From Zonotrichia leucophrys gambelii (taxonomy: Eukaryota > Chordata > Aves > Passeriformes > Passerellidae), in contig NC_088179.1 in the NCBI RefSeq assembly GCF_028769735.1, positions 2,108,001 through 2,172,000 on the forward strand: 64,000 bases of DNA, read 5' to 3'. The notes under the pieces are model-generated. The model was not told the DNA's origin, made no database searches, and worked only from the letters and a program-made list of their open reading frames with translations. Shown here one piece after another: positions 53,901 to 64,000 of this stretch. Position 1 is the first letter of the stretch. Every line of letters begins with the position of its first letter. A program made the position numbers and the translations under genes.

Positions 53901-54600
53901 GCACCAGAGAGGCTCCAGCCCAGAGTCACTGGGTGGAAGGACACACATCTCCCCACACTGCTGCCCTGGCAGAGCCTTTCCAAGCTCCAGCTGTTCCTTA
54001 GGGAGCAGCACTGAAGCACAAGAGAACCAGGTCCAGGAATCCACCTGTGATCTGAGCAAGATTCGCTTTCAGGCTGTGATAAAGTGAGCTGCAGTCACCC
54101 ACCCACAGGCTTGTTTATGCTTTTTTAGGTTGGTTTTTTTTTTTGTCAAACTCTTACAGCCCTCGGAGATCCTTCAGTAGGAAGAGTCCCTTGCCATGGT
54201 GCTGCTGCCACAACAGCTCCATGGTGAAGGCCAAGGATGGGAGCACACAAAGCACCTCCCTCCCTGCCAGCTCAGATCACACACTTGGAGCTCAGCTCAG
54301 TTCATCTCACACACTTGGGAGCTCAAACTTGGAGCTCAGCTCACATTTGGGACCCACAGCCCTCCCAGGAGGATGATCAGCAGAGATGCAGCCTGTGTCC
54401 AACCAGAGACAGAGACCACAGGGCTGCCAGCAAGCAAGACAGCACAGGCAGCTGATACCTGTTCCCTTCTCTGTTCCAATCTAAAGGACAGCAGCACTGA
54501 GCATGGTCCTTGTCCCTGCTTTTATAGATTAACACACCTGCAACCCAACAGAATCAGAAAAATATCTTCCATGAGCAAGACCTAAGTGAAAAAAATCAAC
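41965..54600. other. Long intergenic stretch, no supported gene
   Basis: About 12.6 kb. Only random short frames. Parts are AT-rich with TAATTA-type motifs and few repeats (for example 43620-43870 and 47190-47420), which would fit conserved enhancer-like DNA, but conservation cannot be judged here. An imperfect repeat of ACACTTGGAGCTCAGCTCA type lies at 54278-54352. Confidence 0.4.
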
Positions 54601-55388
54601 TCCAATATTTTTTGCATGACATCAAGGTAGTTTCCACTGGGTGCTCTGAAGGTGGGCTGGAAATGCTGCTCACACTCCTGTCAAACTCTGGGCCACCTGA
54701 GATGTGTCCTGCTTGTGCTGCTCAACAGCTGTGGCGTTCATCTCCTCTGCAGGAAACCCAGATGCACAATGCAGCCAAAAATTAACATTTATTGCATGAT
54801 ATCAAGGGAGTTTCCACTGATGCCTTGAGAGGCTGCCTGTAACAGAGGCTGGACAGTGTTAAAGGAATAAAGTAGGGATTTATTTAAAGGCCTTCAAAGG
54901 ATACACTATGGGCAGTACAAGAGCCTGGCCAGGGCTCCACCCAAGATGGATCCAGGGTCAAGAGTTTTCACGCTTTCATAAGTTTTGGTTCATTTCCATG
55001 TTGGGGTTAATTGTCCGATTACAGGCCCAGGTTATGCAGTCCCATCCTCCCAGTCTGCTCTCCTCAATTCTCTGTTGTTTGCACTTTTTGGGGCAGAAGC
55101 TGCAATGGTGCCCTTGGTTCTGGGGCTGGAAAAGGATTGCTCTGCGTGACTGAGCTGTGGGGAGAACTGGTGACACTTTATATGGAGTTCAGAATCACAC
55201 ACCAATGCAGGGCTGAATTTGGAAAATATAAAAGCCAAACCTTAAGGCATCAGCACCGGCTGCTCTGAAGGTGGGCTGGAAATGCTGCTCAGGCTCCTGT
55301 CAAACTCTGGGCCACCTGAGCTGTGTCCCCCCAGCTGAGTGGCTGTGCATTCATCTCCTCTGCAGGAAACCCAGGTGCACAATGCAGC
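54601..55388. repeat. Tandem duplication (about 175-bp unit) split by an LTR
   Basis: Copy 1 at about 54601-54773 reads TTGCATGACATCAAGGTAGT, then TTTCCACTGGGTGCTCTGAAG, and ends AATGCAGCC. Copy 2 starts directly after it (TTGCATGATATCAAGGGAGT, then TTCCAC), is interrupted at 54818 by a 435-bp element, and resumes at 55253 with CACCGGCTGCTCTGAAGGTG, ending again in AATGCAGCC near 55388. The order of events is readable: duplication first, then insertion. Confidence 0.85.
54818..55252 (-). mobile_element. Family F ERV LTR (ERVL-like) inserted in the duplication
   Basis: 435 bp bounded by 9-bp perfect inverted termini TGATGCCTT and AAGGCATCA. In the minus sense it carries AAATAAATCCCTACTTTA (polyadenylation signal) shortly before its 3' end. 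Both boundaries are confirmed by the interrupted flanking duplication. A short flank duplication of about 4-5 bp (TCCAC and GCACC) is imperfect. Confidence 0.82.
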
Positions 55389-56604
55389 CAGGGTCCCCCA
55401 GGGAGGGACTGCAGCACAGACAAGTGACAAACTGAGGATTACTGTAATGCCCTGGGGAGAATTAGAGCATGCCAGGAAAACCCAGCCCTGTTCATCTCTA
55501 CAAAAGGGATCAAACTGTTCTTTATCACTATTAGCACCAAAGCTCCTTAATGTGCAAAGCCAGAGGTGTCCTGTCAAAAAGCAGTAGGGTATCAGGCAAA
55601 CTAAAGAACTCCATTAAACCCAAATTTCCCAGAGTCATGTTTCTGCAGTTTTGACAGCTTCCTCTGTCATCAGGAGTAGAAAACCTCATGAAAGTGCCTG
55701 AAGTTCTAAGTGACAGGAATGTGATCACACTTAAGAGTAAAAAAAAAAAAAAAAAAATTAAAGAATCAAAGGTATAACTTCAAAAGGAAAATAGGCTACA
55801 AGTCAAACTCAAATGAATCAACACATGGAATTGCTAAAGGCCCCAAATAAGCATTTTCCTGAGCATTTCCTTTTGAACAGAAAGCTGTTGAAAGGTAGAT
55901 TGGAAGATCATCATTACATTGGACTATAAGATAGGGGTTTAGTTTTGTCATGTAAGATAAAAGCAACTCAGATTTACTGCTGCTTCACATAGCAAAATTC
56001 TCATTAAATTCAAGATAAACACTGAAGAGAACTGCAGTGGGTGAGAGGGTTTTTACTTTTGAATGATTAAACTTCTCCTAAAAAATGTTACAGTGGTTTG
56101 GTGAAAGCCTTTTTGCTAATCTTAGGAAATTATTTTGCTTGCAGAAGAAACCAGAACCTGAGGTTTCTTCAGTTCAAACCCACTTGTTTTCTGTATTATA
56201 TCCTAAACTTTCATATGAAGATTGAAGTATTTAACAGAGGTTCTTTTCAAGTTGTTGTTTTGTTTTGTTTTTTTTTTTAATTTTCAGCTTTGAAAATCAG
56301 ACTTCATAGAAGTCTTTCGTTAAAGTTCATTGATTTTTGAATCATAAGAAGTATTGATGGAAATAAACTAAACCAAAGGTGTGATCATCCCATATCCCAG
56401 AGAGACTGCATGGGTGGCCCTGAATAACCTGGATTAGCATGTTGGGAGTTCTTGTACACCTGAGTTTGGAGCAGTGTGTCTCCCCAAGCCCCTTTGTGTA
56501 AATTATTTGTGAAGTCAGTTCTGGTACTCAGAGCTCTGAGACAGTGCCCATCTCTGTACATCTGTGTCTCCAAGCTTATTTAAAGGCCAGTCCCTGACAA
56601 ACCC
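55389..56604. other. No supported feature; poly-A tract inside
   Basis: Intergenic. A 20-A run lies at 55739-55758 without a recognisable retroposon body in front of it. No exon. Confidence 0.45.
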
Positions 56605-56800
56605 CAAATCTGCTGGGGTCCCAGCAGTTTTGGGTTTCTCTGGGTTTGCACTGAAGGCACTCCAGGCAGCAGTTTCATGTTGGGACTCAGGTGTTTATTA
56701 TTCCTTATCAGTAAAACAGTCTCACTGCTGTGAGTTCAGCAGCTTTTCATTAGAAGGCACAAAATGGCCAACAAGCTCTTGGTACAAGGTCTCCAAAGAC
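56605..56800 (-). repeat. Family D dispersed repeat, 3' part, copy D3
   Basis: On the minus strand it reads GGCCATTTTGTGCCTTCTAA, CTGAACTCACAGCAGTGAG, GGAATAATAAACACCTGAGT, then GAGTGCCTTCAGTGC. This matches the 3' end of D2 (about 60410-60530). The U3 part is not seen. The AATAATAAACACC signal supports LTR origin. Confidence 0.7.
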
Positions 56801-57247
56801 TAAACTATCCAATTAAGAGCTGACACCTGGAATATTTTCCCTTTTAACCCAAGAACTGATCCCACAGAGCCCACAGTGCAGACTTTCCTGCCCAATTACA
56901 AAATGCCACCCAAACCCATGGAGAAGGAGGAAGAAAAAGCTGAAGAAGAAACCCAGGACAGCACCCTGTGCCCTCCATCTTGCTGCCATCCACAACACAC
57001 TAAAAACACCAAACCCTCAATTTCTCAACCAGTGATGCACCTGCACTGCTCTCTATAATCTATTTCACACTTTTGTGGGTTCCAGTCTATCTTGAAGCTG
57101 GGAAACTTTCTGCATGGATGAGGGTCAGAGTCAGTGCTGCCCTGGGGAGAGGAATATTCCCTGTGGTGCCCTGGGTTCCCACATAAATCCTTTCATTCCA
57201 TTTCTTGCCAGGCTTGTGCCAGTCCCCCAGGAACCAGAACAGGGGGG

Positions 57248-57371
57248 CACACACACAGGGTGGCACACACACACACAGGGTGGCACACACACAGGGTGGC
57301 ACACACACACACAGGGTGGCACACACACACACACACATAGGGTGGTGCACACACACACAGGGTGGCACACA
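57248..57371. repeat. Minisatellite (AC)n-AGGGTGGC, 6 units
   Basis: Alternating ACACAC runs of different length with AGGGTGGC six times. The length differences between units indicate CA slippage inside a larger tandem array. The Cys/Val-rich and His/Thr-rich frames across it are artefacts. Confidence 0.92.
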
Positions 57372-59173
57372 ACCACACCACGCCTCGGCCCAGCCCTGCC
57401 CAGCATTTCCCATCCAGCTGCTGCTTCCCCATTTTCCCAAGCAAGGCTCCCAGACTGACCCAAGGGCACTCCTGGGTGTCCCCACTTGTGCCTGGGGCCA
57501 CATCAGGGCTGTCACCCCAGAGCTCCCTCACCCCAGCCCTGGAGGCACCGAGGGGCTCTAAGGACACCTGGAAGAGCTGCAGGCAAAACACTTGGCCACA
57601 AGCACTACTCCAGAAATGCTTTAAATAAAGAGATGCCTCATTGCTCATAAGTCACCTTAGAGCAGCAGGCAGAGAGGACACTGAGGATGAATCTGAGTGA
57701 GGAGCTATTACTTAAGTGAATGACAAAGGCTGTTCTAACTGAGCATTTAATTACTTTGACCTTGTAATAAAAAACATCCCCTTTATATTTGTTCCAGGTT
57801 TGCATAATCAGTTTCTTTCCTCTTTGATCATTTAACCACATGCAATTCTCCTGCACAGAGCTTTGCTATTGTTCCCATCAGACTCCAAAATGCCACTGTG
57901 CACTGTTATTGCACAAAAAGCAGAAACAGCAAGTTTGGGCATCCTGCCATTGCCATTTCACTTATTTTCATCTTAAGTGCAAAATGTTCTTTGTTTGGCA
58001 AAGAATAAGATGTGTGTGTCACAGTGGGGAGGGCAAAAATATGAGCTGAAAGTCAAATAGGGTACACTGTGCTCACCATGCTGTGTTTCCGTGGGCTGAA
58101 AGTCACCCATGATCCAAAACTCACCATGGGGGAAAAAAAAAATCACATAAAATCTCCCACCATCGCCTCAATACATACAGATAGTGAAGAATTACCAAGA
58201 TACCCTGGTCTTTATTTACTATTGGAAACTGATCTTTTAAGAATTTCTTTTGTCTAAGGACAGAGGAGCAGGCAGAGCAAAGGGGAGGTATCAGAAAGAA
58301 AAATATAACTTTCAGCATATCTGTGTTACTTCCACCAGAAAAATTAGGATGAACACAGGTATAAGTATAGGAAGAAACAGAAGGGAAAGCAAGGAAATGG
58401 TTTCAATCTGGGGCAGCTGGAAGATCCTTCAAATGGCTGCTCAGTTGATGTGCTCCAAAACCAAAGTGCAGGACAAGGCCTGAAGGCAAAAAGGGAGAAC
58501 CCAGCTTGTCCCAGCAAACAGGAATTGAAGACCCCAAATTCCTCTCATGCTGAGCCATAGGAAGAGGTGGTAAAGTGTAAAAATGCCGCAGATTCATAGC
58601 AAACCTAGTCAGAATGCTGTGAATATTCCTTCCACTAGAATGATGGCACAGGGGAAGGCAGATCATAGTTTCAGAAAGGAGGCAAAGCAGCTGCAACTCA
58701 TTCCAGCAGCAAAGAATCAGTAGCAAGAGCTAAACAAAGAAATGCATTTGTGTGAGTGAGGAGTCTGGGGAGGCAGTGTTAACATGGCCCAGTGGGGCTC
58801 AGAACAGATAAGACTGACCTGGAAATTCACCCTAGAAAGATCCTAAATGAACAGAACTTACACAATATGGCCTAAACAGGAGCCTTAGAATAATCTGGAG
58901 GGGAAAATCCCTTTTATTTGTTATTTGGTAGGACATTAATCAGTAGAAGTTAATCACCATTAGCACTCACTGCCAACTATTTCAGCTGAAGATTATCAAT
59001 CCCATGTGCCAAAACACAAAACTGAAGTACCAAAACTAACCTCCAAGCCTGGAATATAAGAGATCTGCACCCAGTTTGTGGCACAGCAGCAGACCTGAGG
59101 GCCCATTCAAAGAGAATCAAGGAACAGATGATAAGGGTAAAAAGTATCTTCTGCTGTGACATACATTCAAGTG
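57372..59173. other. No supported feature
   Basis: Intergenic. No exon or named repeat seen. Confidence 0.45.
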
Positions 59174-59239
59174 TTGTTTTAGTTTAACCCTTTTAGATCC
59201 CATCTGTGGATTGGATTTAAAAGGGTTAAACTAGAACAA
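59174..59239 (+). other. 27-bp inverted repeat (hairpin), 12-nt loop
   Basis: Left arm 59174-59200, loop CATCTGTGGATT, right arm 59213-59239. 25 of 27 positions are Watson-Crick pairs. The other two are G-U pairs if transcribed from the plus strand, but A-C mismatches from the minus strand. The arms contain AGTTTAACCCTTTTAG and its complement. It could be a small palindromic element or a structured RNA, and pairing ends abruptly at both outer edges. Confidence 0.8.
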
Positions 59240-60065
59240 TTCTCAATGAGAATTTTAGTAGTTAGAGAAACCAGGTATCATCACAAAGCAGCACTGCCTT
59301 CAGCTCTGTGGGACTTTTTGCCTTTTTGTGAACTGAGACTGACAGATAACAGGTTTTATTCTGCTCCTTTCTCACCAAACTTTGCAGCACAAGCTCTGCT
59401 CCTGGCCCTCAGAGTTCAGTGCCTGGGACAAAGGGCTCTGAACTCATCTCAGATAATCAATAGCACCCACATGATCAGCAGCAGGAAGATAAGCCACGAA
59501 TCCAGCTTCTAGGAAGCCTGTAGCTGTACAAGAAAGCCTAAAAACAACCCCCCTTCTGCCAAAACACAGAGAACTGTTCAGTCACTAATGGGACTGCTGG
59601 TCCTAATGATTAATTTAAAAAAAAAAAATTGTTTTAGGATCCATAATTGGTTCATACATGAAGTGTGTTGGGTGCCATGCCATCCTTTAAAAAAGAATGC
59701 AATCTCTACAAGTGGATAAATATTGATTTCCCAGTTATACTGTGGGCCCTCAAGCAACCATCAACAAAGAGTGCATTAAAGCTCTACACTACAAAAAGAT
59801 AAGAACTTTATGACTCCCTCCCCATTAACAGGCTAACCCATATTTAAATAGGAGAATTAATGCTATTATATAAATAATGCTAAGGAATTGGTGTTCTCCT
59901 TTTCTGTTGTAAGGAAAGGATGTTCTGTGAGCAGCCTGGCTGCAAAGTGTCCTCAGGGCTGGGCTGCTGCCATCCCATGTGGATTGGGCTTGGGAAAAGG
60001 CACAGGCAGAGCTCCCAGGGGCTGCACAGAGGCAGCATCTGCAAGGACTGCTCTTGGAGAGCACT

Positions 60066-60545
60066 GCATTTCACCTGAGGCCATGGAGAAACTTCCAAAA
60101 TGGAATGACAGAACTGGGATTTTGGGTGTGGAGTTTGAATAGAAATGTGTGATATCACGGGGTGGAAAACTTAGAGTTTAAAGGTTTAGAATGCAGTAAT
60201 ATCTATAAACCCAGATGGAGGTTTTAGGGTGGAGACCGCTCCTTCTTCTTCACCTTCTTCTCCATGGGTTTGGGTGGTTTTGTGTAATTGGATAAAAAAG
60301 TCCCCATTGCAGACTTGGAGTGATTGGTTATTGGGTTAAAAGTGAAACTAATTTAGGTGTCATTTCTTAATTGGATGCTTTAGCCCTAAAAGACCTTGTA
60401 ACAAGAGATAGTTGGGCATTTTGTGCCTTGTTAGTGAAGAACTGCAGAACTCACTGCTGTGAGGCTGAAACATTGATAAATAATAAACACCTGAGTCTGA
60501 ATGCAGAATACCATTTGAGTGCCTTCAATCCTGACCTCAAGAGAG
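60066..60545 (+). repeat. Family D LTR-like repeat, longest copy D2
   Basis: Shares its 5' two-thirds with D1 (7256-7600) and its 3' end with D3. It has GTGTGATATCAC, ATATCTATAAACCCAGATGG, a GTGATTGGTTATTGGG box, and TGATAAATAATAAACACCTG as polyadenylation signal. The 129-codon frame at 60371-60760 is inside and beyond the repeat and is not a gene. Confidence 0.7.
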
Positions 60546-60936
60546 GTAGAAAAAAGAAGCCAAAAACTGGCAGACTGCCCCTCATACCTAAACATTGCCT
60601 AAGGATAGCTAATGTTAAATGTAAAGTACTTGAAACTTTAAGGAGCAGGAACAGGCTGGAGTTCATCTTCTGTTTTAGTTCTGCTACAGATCACCACACT
60701 GAAGATCTCTCTGGGCCTTGGTGGTCATTTAAAAATAGGAATAAAATGCCTCAATCATAAATATTTTTAGGCCATAAAACCTCTGTGTTACACACCTGAG
60801 TCACTGAGTTACTGCCCAGTGTGAGAAAGATGCTCAGCCCTGCAAATGGAAGGGTGAAATAACACTTTCTGAGACGTCCATCCCTTTCAAAGTTTGTCTG
60901 AAGAGAGTTTCCAGAAATATTGGGCTATTTCACAGT
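60546..60936. other. No supported feature
   Basis: Intergenic sequence between repeats. Its first part may still belong to family D. Confidence 0.4.
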
Positions 60937-61047
60937 CACAGAATCATTAGGGTTGGAAGGGACCTCTGGAGATTATCCAGCCCAGCTCCCTGCCAAGGCA
61001 GGGTCATCTAGAGCACAGGGACACATCCAGGTGAGCTTTGAATGTCT
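60937..61047 (-). mobile_element. CR1 LINE 3' fragment
   Basis: Plus-strand reading ACAGAATCATTAGGGTTGGA, AGGGACCTCTGGAGATTATC, CAGCCCAGCTCCCTGCC, which is the antisense of the avian CR1 3' end. Truncated. Confidence 0.88.
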
Positions 61048-61133
61048 TTTCAAATTAATCCTTTATATTAGAATGCATCAAAACAGATCAAAGGGAAGAA
61101 GAGAGTCAATTTTTCTAGCAAGAAGGTATTGAA

Positions 61134-61551
61134 TGTCATATTCACATTTTCTGAACAATGCCTTCAGCCAGGATTTTTCTCCTGGGAAGCTGAGGAGCCT
61201 CAGAGAAAAGGAAAACAATTCTGATCTCATTTGCTTCTCCTGTGTTGTGCTCATGTGGAATGTGTTTGGAGATTGTTTACCCACAGGTGATTGTTCCATT
61301 GGATTCTGCTGGGAGTTGTTTTCACTCTTTGGCCAATCAGGGCCAAGCTGTGTCAGGGCTCTGGAAAGAGTCAGGAGTTTTCATTATTATCTTTTTACCA
61401 TTCTGTAAATGTCCTTTCTGTATTCTTTAGTATAGTTTAGTATTCTTTAATATAATACAGTATTATAAAATAATAAACTAGCCTTCTGAGAACATGGAGT
61501 CAGATTCATCATTCCTTCCTTCCTTCATCTGGGGGGAACCCAAATACAATA
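61134..61551 (+). mobile_element. Family C solo ERV LTR, copy C2
   Basis: 418 bp. Starts TGTCATATTCACATTTTC and ends CCAAATACAATA. Flanks ATTGAA (61128-61133) and ATTGAG (61552-61557) form a 5/6 target duplication. It contains TGGCCAATCAGGGCC, a TTTAGTATAGTTTAGTATTC TATA-like zone and AAAATAATAAACTAGCC. The TA end agrees with C1 and C3, so the family seems to end in TA. Confidence 0.83.
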
Positions 61552-61695
61552 ATTGAGTTTTTGTGAGGTTCTCTGAAGAGCTGACACAAACATGAATTGC
61601 TTCTCCATGTAATGCAGCACTTATCCCTTGCCCCCTTGATCAAGAGATTGGACTTTCCACAGGTAAAAAGAGAGTGCAAAATAAGGAGCTACAAG

Positions 61696-62285
61696 GTTTT
61701 CTTTTTAATTTTCACATGAAGCAAAGATTGTTTAAAGTTTGTCTTTTTTTCTGAAATGACACTGTGATTGCTGCACTCATTCTGAGACCCTCTCTGCTAT
61801 GATGTTTAAAGTTTAAATGCTCCCTTAGCTGCAGCAGATACAAGTAGATGTAAGATAAGATATAGGGAAAGGTATAGGATAAGATGTAAGATAAGATATA
61901 AGATAAGATGTAAGATAAGATTAAGTAAATATAAGATTTTTTTTTAATTTTTCACATGAAGCAAAGATTGTAAAAGTTTGTCTTTTCTTCTGAAATGACA
62001 TTATAATTGCTGCACTCATTCTGAGACCCTCTATGCTAGGATGTTTAATGTCTAAGTGCTCCCTTGGCTGCAGAAGATATAAGTAGTTATAAGATTTTTT
62101 TAAGATATAAGATGTAAGATAAGATGTAAGGAGGTATAAGATTTTTTTTTTAATTTTTCACATGAAGTCAAGATTGTTTAAAGTTTGTCCCTTTTTTCTT
62201 AAATGCCACTGTGATTGCTGCAGTTATTCTGAGACCCTCTCTGCTATGATGTTTAATGTTTAAATGCTCCCTTGGCTGCACCCCA
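61696..62285. repeat. Triplicated unit with interspersed GATAAG array
   Basis: TTCACATGAA anchors three copies at 61711, 61951 and 62157 (spacing 240 and 206). Each continues with AAGATTGT..AAAGTTTGTC, ATTCTGAGACCCTCT and TGCTCCCTTRGCTGCA. Between copies lie AGATAAGATGTAAGATAAG-type short repeats holding at least six GATAA motifs. The copies differ by several substitutions, so the triplication is not recent. Confidence 0.88.
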
Positions 62286-63930
62286 CTGAACACAGGGACG
62301 TGGGATGGCTCTGGGTTTCAGGGCTGGCAGCAGGGACAGGAATCACTAAACAAGAGTTCCCTGGTGTATGCAAGCATGAATGAACCAGACTGAGAGCACC
62401 TTGTGCTGACCTAAGCACAGTGTGAAGAGCCTGAACTTCAAAAGCTGCTCACAAATTCTGTGGCCATGTGAACAGGCAAGGACTGATTGCTCAACACATT
62501 TATTTTGCTACCTGTTGAAGTTAAAATGCATGGCAATGGACCCTCTCCCTGGCAGCCCCAATACTATCCATTTCTTCACCAGACAGAGAGAAAGCAGCTT
62601 TGTAAAGCTATCTGTAAAGTCTTCCAATACTTCAGCTACAGAGTCTGCAACCCATATGGGTTGCTGTTATTCTAGGTGAAATATTCTATTAATTAGCTGC
62701 TGACAGCACAAACCAGCTTTAAACTGTTCAACTGGAGGAGGGTGGGGGAGACATCAAATGAATCTGATCTTCAGGGGACAAGATAGAAAGGTAACAGATG
62801 TTGGCGTGCCCTGACCTTGGTCTCATCACTGTTCTGTAGGACTAAGGTAAATAAAATTTAACAACCAAAGAGAAAAGTGAAAGGGATTCAGCTGTAAGAG
62901 CTCCCAGCTATGCTCTAGCACTTTGGCAGATGATAAAAGCAAGGGTTAGGTCCTCAGCATGAGGACTTGGAGGTGAGGATCTCCAAGCTCACAACATGGA
63001 TGTGACCCAGCAGCAGCAGAGCTCTGGCAGGATCCCAGGTGAGGAAAGGACCTGGCACTGCATCCTTCACTGCTGATGGATGCCACCCACTCAGGAAAAT
63101 GAGGAGACACAGGGCCCTTAAGTCACTAAACAGCCCTGAGCACAGGGTGGCACAGGGGGCTGGCACATGCACAGCCTCAAGCCTGGCTCCCTCCTGCACA
63201 AGGAAATGTCCTGTGCCTCTAACAAGTTTGTATCTGGATGGCCAGATACAAACACCACCTCCTCCTTGTTTCTGAAGTCCATGAAACAAAAACTAGAGTT
63301 ATAAACAAACAAGCAGCACAGATGCCTGCTCAGACTGCAACTGCAGCAGTGAATATCCAATACACAAACCAAACCCTATGGTACCTACAAATGCTTTGGG
63401 CAGGAACCAGGACATAAATGCACAAAGTTTCTAACAGGAAAAGCCACTGGGGACTACCACAACCACAAGAACAGCTGAGAAAAGTGGCTGAAGAATGAGA
63501 GAAGAGGCTGAGAAGCAGCAATAGAGGTCTGAGATCAGGGAAGGAAGATATGGGAAGCACTAAAATGCCACTCAGTTGGCAAGAATTGCTCTGCTTGTCT
63601 GCCAATCCTGGCTTATTTATGACTTCCAAGAAACCAGACTCACCCCTGGATGCCCAGCACACCACCAAGCTGAGAACTTCAGAGTGAGCTTTTAGAAGTA
63701 GCCATGGTCAGACCTGTGTTCCAGATTGCAATGCAAGATGTTTTCCATTCCCATCTGTATGGCAGATTACCTTTGTCAAGGGGTCAGTTTGCTTTATCTC
63801 TCTCTCTGAGTGACCACATTCACACCTCCCTGGGAGGGGACATTGCTGATAACAGCTACTGAATGTCCCTGCATGGCTGATAAGAACTGCAGCATCCCAC
63901 TGGGAGATGTGAGCCCAGAGGGAGGAGCCA
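62286..63930. other. No supported feature
   Basis: Intergenic. No exon or named repeat recognised. Confidence 0.4.
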
Positions 63931-64000
63931 AGCATTGCTACCCGGATATAATCCAGAGGTTCTGAGACACCAGCACGGCTTCTGCACCGGATTCCCCAGA
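63780..64000 (+). promoter_or_regulatory. Possible TATA-type promoter at right edge
   Basis: A GGATATAATCC box at 63944-63954 is followed about 30 bases later by a short moderately CpG-containing leader-like sequence that runs off the window. Upstream are TTTATC (63791) and two GATAA motifs (63849, 63881) plus a GGAGGAGCCAAG box just before the TATA. There is no ATG before the edge, so no gene can be named. This could be chance. Confidence 0.28.

Noticed and set aside
57087..57648. Cys/Val-rich frames of 110-150 codons
   Set aside because: They run through the CA-rich minisatellite and have no start context or domain.

Overview
This window is nuclear DNA from a bird, most likely a songbird. 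It contains CR1 LINE 3' ends with the avian terminal repeat (ATTCCATGATTCTGTGATTCT type). It also contains many short solo LTRs with 6-bp target duplications, a few recurring families in both orientations, on an AT-rich gene-poor background with a single CpG island. There is no operon structure, phage or CRISPR. The host call is inference; the repeats are read directly.

Only one protein-coding gene can be supported. It runs on the minus strand and encodes a glypican of the GPC3/GPC5 subgroup, a GPI-anchored heparan-sulfate proteoglycan core protein. Exon 1 (38159 down to 37991) lies in the CpG island at about 37.69-38.56 kb and encodes the start, the signal peptide and the CHEVR motif. Exon 2 (12624 down to 12463, 162 nt) encodes the DLQIC and PTCCTKKMEE motifs. 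The exons join in phase (169 nt ends in phase 1; exon 2 also ends in phase 1), giving about 110 residues of the N-terminus. Intron 1 is 25,366 bp. Intron 2 and all later exons run off the left edge. The two exons match neither remembered GPC3 nor GPC5 closely, so a GPC5-like paralogue is possible.

Layout: 1-12462 is intron 2 with a tandem-repeat LTR (3.6-4.3 kb), a solo LTR (6.5 kb) and a dispersed repeat (7.3 kb). 12463-12624 is exon 2. 12625-37990 is intron 1, with at least eight LTR pieces and two CR1 pieces. 37.7-38.6 kb is exon 1 and its promoter. 38.6-64 kb is intergenic and upstream sequence with no supported exon. It holds an LTR inserted into a tandem duplication (54.6-55.4 kb), a CA-rich minisatellite (57.3 kb), a 27-bp hairpin (59.2 kb), a dispersed LTR-like repeat (60.1 kb), a CR1 piece, a solo LTR (61.1 kb) and a triplicated unit with GATA motifs (61.7-62.3 kb). 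At the extreme right edge there is a weakly supported TATA-type promoter that might start another gene.

I found no previously undescribed multi-gene system. The most interesting items are the divergent glypican, a same-sense LTR 293 bp upstream of its exon 2, the hairpin that pairs fully only as plus-strand RNA, and the LTR carrying a run of seven tandem units, six with an AATAAA signal.
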